DNA from: Methylomusa anaerophila
GTDB taxonomy: Bacteria > Bacillota > Negativicutes > Sporomusales > Sporomusaceae
Reading direction: 5' to 3'
DNA length: 64,000 bases
NCBI RefSeq assembly: GCF_003966895.1
Contig: NZ_AP018449.1
Location: 2,931,501-2,995,500 of the forward strand
The translations under genes were made by a program, and so were the position numbers. Shown piece after piece: positions 1-7,297 of this stretch. Each line of letters begins with the position of its first letter. Position 1 is the stretch's first letter. The notes below the pieces were generated by a model, which was not told the DNA's origin, did not search any database, and saw only the letters and a program-made list of their open reading frames with translations.

Positions 1-110
1 TCCCCAAGACCAATGGCCTGGGTAACCGAAGGGAAAATGGCCACTGACAGGACGGAAAAAATAAGGGACAAAGTTACAATAGTTTTCTTACATTGCAAAA
101 TACGGCGCAT
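1..110 (-). CDS. Exported protein, N-terminal fragment (runs off window)
   Basis: The first 36 codons of a minus-strand gene are visible, starting at the ATG complementary to 108-110. Seen: a strong ribosome binding site (AAAGGAGC, 7 nt upstream), then MRRILQCKK, a hydrophobic core and a likely signal-peptidase site after VTQA. This is a classic Sec signal peptide, so the product is exported to the periplasm or outer membrane. The mature part lies outside the window, so no family can be assigned. It is divergent from cydA. Confidence 0.75.
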   Translation of the reverse strand, partial: MRRILQCKKTIVTLSLIFSVLSVAIFPSVTQAIGLG

Positions 111-480
111 AAATTTGCTCCTTTGCTAATATTTTACATTGCTACATTGTAATTGTAACATAAGACAAGGAGAAAGAAAATAGGCTATAAGATAGATTTA
201 TGTCAATGGATTTATTTTCCCAATAAGGAGTCAGCCTCGGTTATTCACATAAATTGACGGGAGGGGGTAAATACTACTATTTAGCGATTATGAACTTGCT
301 GGTTGGGCACAGGACGGACAACTCGTTTGTGACACTATATAACTTTGCCCCCAAAATGCTAATCTTCCAGCTATCGGACGCTGATAAGCCGTTTGTCCTG
401 GCGGTGAACCGATTGAACCTGCGCCGTAGTGGCCGGCAGAGTCTTACGTTATAGCGGAATCTGCTGTTTTGAGGGAGAGA
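111..480. other. Divergent intergenic region upstream of cydA
   Basis: About 370 bases between the minus-strand exported gene and cydA. It must hold both divergent promoters. Reading left, TTACAA and TAAAAT about 16 bases apart precede the exported gene. Reading right, TTGACG at 254-259 is a possible -35 but its -10 is poor. An open frame at 254-454 has no ribosome binding site and unconvincing composition; I do not call it. No terminator or known riboswitch was recognised. Confidence 0.4.
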
Positions 481-1821
481 ATGGATAACACGGCCTTAAC
501 CTTAGCACGCTGGCAATTTGGCATAACTCTCACCTATCACTTCTGGTTTGTCGCCCTTACCTTAGGGTTGTCTATCTTAATAGCCTGCATGGAGACTTGC
601 TATGTCCGCTCCGGCAATCGGAATTATAAAGCCATGGCCAAGTTTTGGGGCAAGCTGTTTGTAGTCAATTATGCCGTGGGTATTATGACCGGTCTGGTGA
701 ATGAGTTCCAGTTCGGCATGAACTGGTCGGAATATTCCCGGTTTGCCGGCAGTATATTTGGTTCGCCGCTGGCCTTTGAGGCCCTGACCGCGTTTTTTGT
801 GGAATCAATAGCAATCGGCATATGGGTCTATGGCTGGGATAAGACTTCTAAACGAGTTCATCTGCTGGCTGTCTGGCTGGTGGCGTTGGCAGCCAATTAT
901 TCGGCTTTCTGGATTCTGGCAGCCAATTCTTTCATGCAGCATCCTGTCGGTTACACACTCCGGAACGGGCGGCTGGAATTAAATGATCTCACAGCTCTCA
1001 TATTCAATCCGTATCTCTTTTACCAGTATTCTCACACTGTCCTGTCCGGTCTGGTGACAGCCGGCTTTTTTCTGATGGCGGTCAGCGCTTATTATTTGCT
1101 GAAGCAAAGATGGCTGGATTTGTTCCAGCCTTCCTTCAAAATAGGAATGATCTGCGCCGTGGTCGCTACCGTCCTGGTGATTGTTACCGGGCATTTTTAT
1201 AATCAATACCTCGCCGCCGTGCAGCCGATGAAGCTGGCAGCTACCGAAGCCATCTGGAATACCACAGAAAGGGCGCCTTTGGTTGTTGCCGCCGTCGTTG
1301 ATGAAGACCGGCAAAACAATTTCCTCCAGGTGGTGGCGCCGGGGCTGCTGTCTTTGCTGGCTTATAATAGTCTGAATACTCCCGTCAAGGGAATGAAGGA
1401 TTTACAGGACGAGTATACAGCAGCCTATGGCCCCGGGTACTACATTCCGGCTGTCACTGTGTTGTTCTGGAGTTTTCGGGTTATGGTCGTCAGCGGGTTT
1501 TGGCTGTTGTTCATTGCCGTACTTTGTCTTTGGTACTGGAAAACCAATGGCATTGTGGCTTGTCCTGTACTGCTGAAAGCCGTCATTTGGAGTTTGCCGC
1601 TGCCGTATCTCGCCACTGCCGCCGGGTGGCTTGTAGCTGAGATGGGGCGGCAGCCCTGGCTTGTTTACAACCTGCAGCTCACTGCAAAGGGCGTTTCGAA
1701 AATTGTGCCCGCGGTGAGTCTCTGGGCTTCCTTGCTTGGGTATGTCGCCGTCTATGGGCTGGTGGCGGCAGCCGCCTTATACGTCGGACGAAAAATTATT
1801 GTGGCCGGGCCTGATGATTAG
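481..1821 (+). CDS. cydA: Cytochrome bd quinol oxidase subunit I
   Basis: Membrane subunit carrying hemes b558, b595 and d; with CydB it oxidises quinol and reduces O2 to water without pumping protons. Seen: 446 residues with many hydrophobic helices, the early heme-ligand histidine in LTYHFWF (about residue 20), and the conserved GRQPWLVY segment near residue 388. Its length fits the short Q-loop form common in Firmicutes. Start: a TTG at 469 extends the frame by four codons, but GAGGGAGA directly before the ATG at 481 favours 481. cydB follows after 33 bases, so the two form an operon. No cydCD assembly genes are in view. In a nitrogen fixer this oxidase probably scavenges oxygen (inference). 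Confidence 0.95.
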   Translation: MDNTALTLARWQFGITLTYHFWFVALTLGLSILIACMETCYVRSGNRNYKAMAKFWGKLFVVNYAVGIMTGLVNEFQFGMNWSEYSRFAGSIFGSPLAFEALTAFFVESIAIGIWVYGWDKTSKRVHLLAVWLVALAANYSAFWILAANSFMQHPVGYTLRNGRLELNDLTALIFNPYLFYQYSHTVLSGLVTAGFFLMAVSAYYLLKQRWLDLFQPSFKIGMICAVVATVLVIVTGHFYNQYLAAVQPMKLAATEAIWNTTERAPLVVAAVVDEDRQNNFLQVVAPGLLSLLAYNSLNTPVKGMKDLQDEYTAAYGPGYYIPAVTVLFWSFRVMVVSGFWLLFIAVLCLWYWKTNGIVACPVLLKAVIWSLPLPYLATAAGWLVAEMGRQPWLVYNLQLTAKGVSKIVPAVSLWASLLGYVAVYGLVAAAALYVGRKIIVAGPDD

Positions 1822-1854
1822 CCGGCAACTATAGCTTTTGGCAAAGGTGTAATT

Positions 1855-3087
1855 ATGGATTTGAATACAATATGTTTTATTTTATTTGGCGTGCTGTTTA
1901 CCGGTTTTTTAGTATTGGAAGGGTTCGGCTACGGTGTCGGCGCGCTGTTGCCGTTCCTGGGGAAAACAGACGGCGAGCGGCAGGCGATGATCAAAACCCT
2001 GGCGCCGGTTTGGGAGGGGAACCAGGTATGGCTGATCACCGCCGGCGCGGTGTTGTTCGCCGGTTTCCCCAACGCTTACGCCACCTTCTTCAGCGGATTG
2101 TATCTGGCGCTGTTTCTCATATTGACCTCACTGATTCTGCGCGGCGTGGCTTTTGAATTTCGCGACAAAGAGAATAGCCGGACATGGCGTCGTTTTTGGG
2201 ACTGGTCCATGTTTGCCGGCAGCCTGATTCCCGCCTTGCTGTGGGGCGTGGCTATCGCCAGCCTGCCGCAAGGGCTGCCAATTGACGCCGACATGCAGTA
2301 CGCCGGCGGCTTTCTGGACTTGCTGAGCCCATATACATTAACGGGTGGTTTGGCCTTTGTGCTCTTGTTTGTATTGCAGGGAGCGGCCTACCTGACTGTA
2401 AAACTGGCAGGGCCTCTTGCTTGCCGGGCCAAACGAACCGGGCTCCGGCTAGGGAAATATACACTGGCGGTTTCCTCGCTGTTTGCCGTTCTAACCTTTG
2501 TCTATACTGATTTGATGGATAAGCTGCCTGTATGGGGGCTGTTGCCGGCAACGGTAATGGCAATATTCATGATTAAGCACTATCTGCAGGATGAGCGTTA
2601 TATGGGAAGCTTTATTTTCAGCAGCCTGGCCATTATCGCGCTGACTATGGCTGTATTTACCGGCCTGTTCCCGCGGATCATGGTATCAAGCCTTAATCCG
2701 GTGTGGAGTCTCGATATATATAACTCGGCTTCCAATCCGTTAACGTTAAAAATCATGAGTATTACGCTGGCCCTGATGCTCCCGGCTGTTGTGGCCTATG
2801 AAGCCTGGAAGTATAGTATTTTCCGGCAAAGGATCAGCGTGGCGGCAATTGAATTTGCTGCCTATGCAAAATTGCTGGCGCAGATGAATCAGGATTTGAT
2901 GAATTCGATAAAGCGCGGCTACTGTTTTGTTGATGTGCTTGATAAGATTATCCATGCTTTCAGAAGCGAAGACGGCAGCATTATCAAAAAACTAAGGTAC
3001 AGGCATCGCGAAATGTTGTTTGGCAAGTCCCGGCCGCAACGGGGTCACGAAGAAATTACCGGCAATGATGCTGAGAGCAAAGAGTGA
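1855..3087 (+). CDS. cydB: Cytochrome bd oxidase subunit II, with C-terminal extension
   Basis: Second membrane subunit of the bd oxidase. Seen: N-terminal FGVLFTGFLVLEGFGYGVG and APVWEGNQVWLI, both hallmarks of CydB, and eight or nine hydrophobic segments ending near residue 320. At 410 residues it is about 70 longer than typical CydB (roughly 340). The extra part is soluble, basic and partly helical (residues about 330-410), with no recognisable domain. It is preceded by AAAGGTG and lies 33 bases after cydA. A short GCCGAA/TTCGGC hairpin follows the stop. A fusion to a neighbouring frame was considered, but the extension is in frame and ends normally. Confidence 0.93.
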   Translation: MDLNTICFILFGVLFTGFLVLEGFGYGVGALLPFLGKTDGERQAMIKTLAPVWEGNQVWLITAGAVLFAGFPNAYATFFSGLYLALFLILTSLILRGVAFEFRDKENSRTWRRFWDWSMFAGSLIPALLWGVAIASLPQGLPIDADMQYAGGFLDLLSPYTLTGGLAFVLLFVLQGAAYLTVKLAGPLACRAKRTGLRLGKYTLAVSSLFAVLTFVYTDLMDKLPVWGLLPATVMAIFMIKHYLQDERYMGSFIFSSLAIIALTMAVFTGLFPRIMVSSLNPVWSLDIYNSASNPLTLKIMSITLALMLPAVVAYEAWKYSIFRQRISVAAIEFAAYAKLLAQMNQDLMNSIKRGYCFVDVLDKIIHAFRSEDGSIIKKLRYRHREMLFGKSRPQRGHEEITGNDAESKE

Positions 3088-3143
3088 GCCGAAAATTCGG
3101 CGGGGTTTAATAAAATTTAACATGATTGTCTGGGCGAAATGAA

Positions 3144-3172
3144 TTGACAGATGTCCGGACCCATAGTACAAT
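3144..3172 (+). promoter_or_regulatory. Housekeeping promoter of the serA T-box leader
   Basis: TTGACA at 3144-3149 and TACAAT at 3167-3172 are separated by exactly 17 bases, a near-consensus sigma-A promoter. Transcription would begin around 3180 and run into the T-box leader. Confidence 0.85.
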
Positions 3173-3189
3173 TGATCATGAATCACATA

Positions 3190-3432
3190 CATTGATGAAA
3201 CGCTTTGATGAAGAACAGTAAACAGGGGAAGGGTTCAGAGAGCCAGTGGATGGTGTGAATTGGCGCCTAACTTGTTGAATCCGCTTCGGAGCAGACAGGG
3301 AAATAACTTGTTCCGGTTTGATACCGTTATCATCGGTGAGGTCATATTATCATATGACAAAATAAGGTGGCACCACGTGAGAACCTACTCCCGTCCTTGG
3401 CGAAGCACAGGAACGGGAGCTTTATTATTTTC
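3190..3432 (+). promoter_or_regulatory. Serine-specific T-box leader with terminator
   Basis: T-box RNAs read the charging state of a tRNA and turn on the downstream gene when it is uncharged. Seen: the stem I motif GAACAGTAAA near 3210, the apical motif GATGGTGTGAATTGG around 3248-3263, a specifier loop GAA-TCC-GC with TCC (serine) at 3280-3282, the T-box sequence AAGGTGGCACCACG at 3364-3377, and the terminator hairpin CTCCCGT/ACGGGAG followed by T-rich sequence (about 3387-3431). The serine codon matches the downstream serA gene. Established family; specifier assignment made by eye. Confidence 0.93.
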
Positions 3433-3457
3433 CAAAAATGGAGTGGAGGGAAGGGGA

Positions 3458-5050
3458 ATGAATATGAAAATTTTAGTTGCAGAAACCATTTCCGAAAAAG
3501 GAATTGAAAAATTGATTGATTCAGGAGCCACCGTGGATGTTAACACTAAGCTCTCACGGGAACAATTACTGGAAATCATCGGCGATTACGACGCAATCAT
3601 TGTTCGCAGTGCAACCAAGGTCAATGAAGAACTTTATCAAAAGGCCGCCAAATTGCAAGTAGTGGGACGCGCGGGCAACGGGGTGGACAATATTGAAATG
3701 GAGGGCGCGACCAAGCGGGGTATCATTGTGGTAAATACACCGGAATCCAATGTGGTATCGGCAGCGGAGCATACAATCGGATTATTGCTGGCGTCCTGCC
3801 GGAATATTCCCCAGGCTCACGCCAGACTCCAGGAGCGGGTTTGGGACCGGTCGAATTTAAAAGGAGTTGAACTTTTGAATAAAACCCTGGGGATTGTGGG
3901 ATTGGGCCGCATCGGCTCTTTAGTGGCCACGCGTTTAAAAGCTTTTGGCATGAATATTATTGCTTATGATCCCTATATCAATGAAGCCCGCTTTAAAAGA
4001 TTTGGGGTAGAGAAAAAAGAAACGCTGGAAGATTTGGTGAGAGAAGCGGATTTCATTACCGTTCATACTCCGAAAACAGAAGAAACCATGGGGATGATCG
4101 GCAAAGAGCAATTTAAAGTTGCTAAAAAAGGCGTCCGGGTCGTGAACTGTGCCCGGGGTGGAATTATTGATGAACAAGCTTTGGAAGAGGCCCTGAAAGA
4201 AAAAATTGTTGCCAGTGCGGGGATTGATGTTTTAGTGAATGAACCTAATCCTACGTCGCCGTTGTTGGATTTTAATAACGTTGTCCTTACACCGCACTTG
4301 GGGGCAGATACGGTAGAAGCCCAGGACAATGTGGGCTTGACGGTAGCTGAGGAAGTCATCAGCGCGCTCAAGGGAGAAATGGTGGCCAATGCCGTCAATT
4401 TACCCACCATCCAGAGCCAGGACGTGGAAGTATTAAAAGTATACCTGTGGCTTGGCGAAACAATGGGCAAAATATATTACCAGTTGGAAAAGGAAAAGGA
4501 AGCTGTCGAAAGAGTAGAGATCATGTATAACGGTGAAGTCGTTAATCTTGAAACGTCGATGATTACGTTAGCCATACTTAAAGGCATATTTGAGCCGGTG
4601 CTAAAAGAAAAAGTCAATTATGTCAATGCCAGCTTGACTGCCAAAAGCAGAGGGGTAGTTGTAGCCGAAAGTGAGGAAACAGCGGTAGACAATTACTTGA
4701 ATTTGATCCAAGTCAAAATTGTGTCTAAAAATAAAGAGTTTAGCGTTAGCGGTACCATATTCGGAAAAGGGGAAGCACGTATTGTTGAACTCAACGGCTA
4801 TGAATTGGACGTTGACCCCACCCCTTACATGCTCATGGTGGAAAACATTGATAAACCTGGCGTGGTTGGCCAAGTCGGGACTTTGCTGGGGGTCGGCAGA
4901 GTAAATATCGCAACCATGCAACTCGGCCGGATTTCTACCGACAATCGGGCGATGATGGTACTTTCCGTTGACTCGGAAATATCAAAAGAAACGTTGCAAT
5001 TTATTGGTAATGTGGAAGGTGTGGAAAAAGTACGGCTGGTTAAAATATAG
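3458..5050 (+). CDS. serA: D-3-phosphoglycerate dehydrogenase
   Basis: First step of serine synthesis: oxidises 3-phosphoglycerate to 3-phosphohydroxypyruvate with NAD. Seen: 530 residues in the long-form layout, with the NAD motif GIVGLGRIG near residue 147, catalytic NCARGG and TPHLGADT segments, an intervening domain, and a C-terminal ACT domain (about residues 455-530) that usually binds serine for feedback inhibition. Start: the frame is open upstream through the T-box, but GGAGGG at 3446 sets the ATG at 3458. It is controlled by the serine T-box. Its stop codon abuts the stop of the convergent PBP gene with no spacer. Confidence 0.96.
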   Translation: MNMKILVAETISEKGIEKLIDSGATVDVNTKLSREQLLEIIGDYDAIIVRSATKVNEELYQKAAKLQVVGRAGNGVDNIEMEGATKRGIIVVNTPESNVVSAAEHTIGLLLASCRNIPQAHARLQERVWDRSNLKGVELLNKTLGIVGLGRIGSLVATRLKAFGMNIIAYDPYINEARFKRFGVEKKETLEDLVREADFITVHTPKTEETMGMIGKEQFKVAKKGVRVVNCARGGIIDEQALEEALKEKIVASAGIDVLVNEPNPTSPLLDFNNVVLTPHLGADTVEAQDNVGLTVAEEVISALKGEMVANAVNLPTIQSQDVEVLKVYLWLGETMGKIYYQLEKEKEAVERVEIMYNGEVVNLETSMITLAILKGIFEPVLKEKVNYVNASLTAKSRGVVVAESEETAVDNYLNLIQVKIVSKNKEFSVSGTIFGKGEARIVELNGYELDVDPTPYMLMVENIDKPGVVGQVGTLLGVGRVNIATMQLGRISTDNRAMMVLSVDSEISKETLQFIGNVEGVEKVRLVKI

Positions 5051-6919
5051 TTATTGCGCCTGTTTTGGCTGAACAGTATTTGCGGCTGCTTTGGCTGCTT
5101 CTTGTTCAACATAAAGGTCCGCCGCGTCTTTATGCGGCGGTAAATTAAACGCAGCTTCCAAAATCTTTCTGATAATGGGGGCTGCTGAGTCGGAACCATA
5201 GCCGCCTTGCTCTACAACCACGGCCACGGCAATGGTCGGATTGTCATAGGGGGCATAAGCCACAAACCAGCCGTGATCATCGCCATGGGGGTTTTCGGCC
5301 GTACTTGTTTTACCGGCGATCGGTATAGGAAGCCCTTCAAATACATATCCTGCTGTGCCGTCCGACGTAGCGACATCCCGTAAACCGGACCGGATGGCAG
5401 CAAGGTTTTTGTCGGCTAGTTTCAGATAGCTGAGTTCCTCTGGTCCAAAGGTTTTTACCGTTACTCCTTCCGGCGAAACAATCTTACTTACCAAATAAGG
5501 GCGGTAACGGTGACCGCCATTGGCTATTTGACTTATAACTGAGCACATTTGGAGAGGCGTGGCCAGTTGGAACCCCTGTCCGATGGCGGCATCAAATGTC
5601 TCGGACAGATACCATTCCTCGCCATAAACCTTTTCTTTGTATTTTCGATTGGCAACCAGGCCTTCATCCTCGGCAGGCAAGTTGACGCCTGTGGGCGATC
5701 CCAGGCCGAATGCCCGGGCGTACTTTTCCAGATTATCAATACCCAGGCGGTTACCCATCTCGTAAAAGTACACATTATCGGATTTTGCCAGTGCCGTTTG
5801 AAAATCAATCCACCCTAAGGCAACGCCATGGGAGTTGGTTTTGGGTATTATCCAGTGCCGGCCGGTATCCAGGATTTTTTCCTCCGGAGTTACTTTACCC
5901 ATCTCCAGTGCCGCCGCGCCGGTAACTATTTTAAACGCCGAGCCTGGGGGGTACGCCGCGTTAATAACCCTGTTCTGCATTGGATTAAATGGGTTATCAT
6001 TGATTATTTTCCAGTCCTTAGCCGATATGCCGCCATTAAATAAATTCGGATTAAAAGTCGGACGACTGACCATGGCCAGTATTTCTCCTGTCTGCGGGTT
6101 CATAACGACGGCGGCGGCAGCTTTGGCATTCGGGTTGCCGAACTGCGTCTGCAGATACAGCAGACGGTCATCCATCGCTTTTTCGGCTGCTTTCTGTATC
6201 TTAGCATCTATGGTTAATACCAAACTATTCCCCAGCACAGGCTCTTTCTTTCCGAGCATTTGCACAGGCTTTCCGTCAACGTTAACTTCTATCTGGCTGC
6301 CGCCGTTAATACCCCGGATTTCCTTGTCGTAGACCTTTTCCAGACCAGACTTACCGACCAGATCGCCGGCTTTATAGCCTGCGGCCTTCATGGTTTCCAA
6401 CTCGGCATCGCTGATTTCACCAACGTAGCCAAAGAAATGGGCCCCTAATTCATTATTTATATAATTTCTAACTGCTTGGACGTTTAAGACGACTCCCGGG
6501 AGTTCATTGCGACGTTCCTCAATCATGGTTATGATTTCAGGACCAACATCGTTCTTTATTTGGATTGGCTCCAGCGGGTTATCTTGCTGCGCTATTTTCT
6601 TCCGGATATCATCCGGATTCATACCTAAAATACCGGCAAGCTTGACGAGTACATCATCGGCTATTGGTCCGGAGATCGGGACTAAAGCCACTGAAAACCC
6701 CGGGCGGTTTGTAACAAGCAAAACTCCATTGCGATCATAGAAAGCACCACGGGGGGCTGTGATCGTCATAAGCCGGATTCTATTCTTGTCTGCCTGAAGT
6801 GCAAAATCTTTGCCGTGAATGATTTGCAAAAATCCCAATCTGCTTGTAAGGATAATAAAAATTAATATGATTATAAATGCCAGAATATCAACCCGGCTAT
6901 TAGACTCGTTCGTCGTCAT
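5051..6919 (-). CDS. Penicillin-binding protein 2-type transpeptidase
   Basis: Membrane-anchored class B PBP that cross-links peptidoglycan during elongation. Seen: one N-terminal transmembrane segment (about residues 11-30), APRGAFYDRNG start of the dimerisation domain, and a transpeptidase domain with the SxxK motif SAFK (about 327, catalytic Ser), SDN (about 380) and KTSTA (about 536). The 622-residue length fits MrdA/PbpA. The C-terminus is short and Ala/Gln rich. No rodA, mreBCD or other shape genes are adjacent, so it stands alone. The start ATG is at the complement of 6917-6919 with AAAGAGGGTA upstream. Confidence 0.92.
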   Translation of the reverse strand: MTTNESNSRVDILAFIIILIFIILTSRLGFLQIIHGKDFALQADKNRIRLMTITAPRGAFYDRNGVLLVTNRPGFSVALVPISGPIADDVLVKLAGILGMNPDDIRKKIAQQDNPLEPIQIKNDVGPEIITMIEERRNELPGVVLNVQAVRNYINNELGAHFFGYVGEISDAELETMKAAGYKAGDLVGKSGLEKVYDKEIRGINGGSQIEVNVDGKPVQMLGKKEPVLGNSLVLTIDAKIQKAAEKAMDDRLLYLQTQFGNPNAKAAAAVVMNPQTGEILAMVSRPTFNPNLFNGGISAKDWKIINDNPFNPMQNRVINAAYPPGSAFKIVTGAAALEMGKVTPEEKILDTGRHWIIPKTNSHGVALGWIDFQTALAKSDNVYFYEMGNRLGIDNLEKYARAFGLGSPTGVNLPAEDEGLVANRKYKEKVYGEEWYLSETFDAAIGQGFQLATPLQMCSVISQIANGGHRYRPYLVSKIVSPEGVTVKTFGPEELSYLKLADKNLAAIRSGLRDVATSDGTAGYVFEGLPIPIAGKTSTAENPHGDDHGWFVAYAPYDNPTIAVAVVVEQGGYGSDSAAPIIRKILEAAFNLPPHKDAADLYVEQEAAKAAANTVQPKQAQ

Positions 6920-6961
6920 GTTACCCTCTTTTCCTCGTTGCTATGTGATTATTCGCTTCTA

Positions 6962-6994
6962 TCATCTATCATTCATCTATCATTCATTTATCAT
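6962..6994. repeat. Three 11-bp tandem repeats upstream of the PBP gene
   Basis: TCATCTATCAT occurs twice without a gap, followed by TCATTTATCAT. The 11-base period is one helical turn, so the copies face the same side of the DNA. They lie 43-75 bases upstream of the PBP start codon. Confidence 0.8.
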
Positions 6995-7136
6995 TGTATC
7001 CTTATTTGTAAATTTCGTATATACCTCTAAGCATGAAAAAATATGAAAAGTAGAAAAAAAGAATGATTGCCAAATCAATAAATCCTGCTATTAATTCGTT
7101 ATCACATTCACACCGCTCGACAACTCATAATCCATG

Positions 7137-7169
7137 CCCTGCCTTGGTTTCAAGGCGGGGTTTATTTTT
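7137..7169 (+). terminator. Orphan terminator-like hairpin
   Basis: CCCTGCCTTG, a GTTT loop, CAAGGCGGGG and then TTTATTTTT. It has the form of a plus-strand intrinsic terminator, but no plus-strand gene precedes it. It may end a short leader or small RNA before the 7298 gene. Confidence 0.6.
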
Positions 7170-7258
7170 CCCTTTCTGGGAATAAAAGGATATGGGGAGA
7201 TCTACGGAGAATATATTCTTAAAACTATTTAATACTACTGGTTCTGTCAAATAATTTA

Positions 7259-7281
7259 GCAAATTAGAGTTTCTAATTTGC
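7259..7281. promoter_or_regulatory. Perfect dyad abutting the ribosome binding site
   Basis: GCAAATTAGA at 7259-7268 and its exact reverse complement at 7272-7281 are separated by three bases. AAAGGAGG starts at 7283. It could be a repressor operator or an RNA hairpin controlling translation of the 7298 gene. Confidence 0.6.
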
Positions 7282-7297
7282 CAAAGGAGGCGCGAAA

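Larger units (their letters stand above)
6920..7297. other. Divergent intergenic region with repeats and hairpins
   Basis: About 380 AT-rich bases between the PBP gene (minus) and the protease-nuclease gene (plus). It holds three 11-base tandem repeats at 6962-6994, a plus-strand terminator-like hairpin at 7137-7169 and a perfect 10-base dyad at 7259-7281 just before the next ribosome binding site. No coding frame is convincing. Confidence 0.6.

Noticed and set aside
254-454. A 66-codon plus-strand frame upstream of cydA
   Set aside because: No ribosome binding site and atypical composition. It is more likely promoter or leader DNA.
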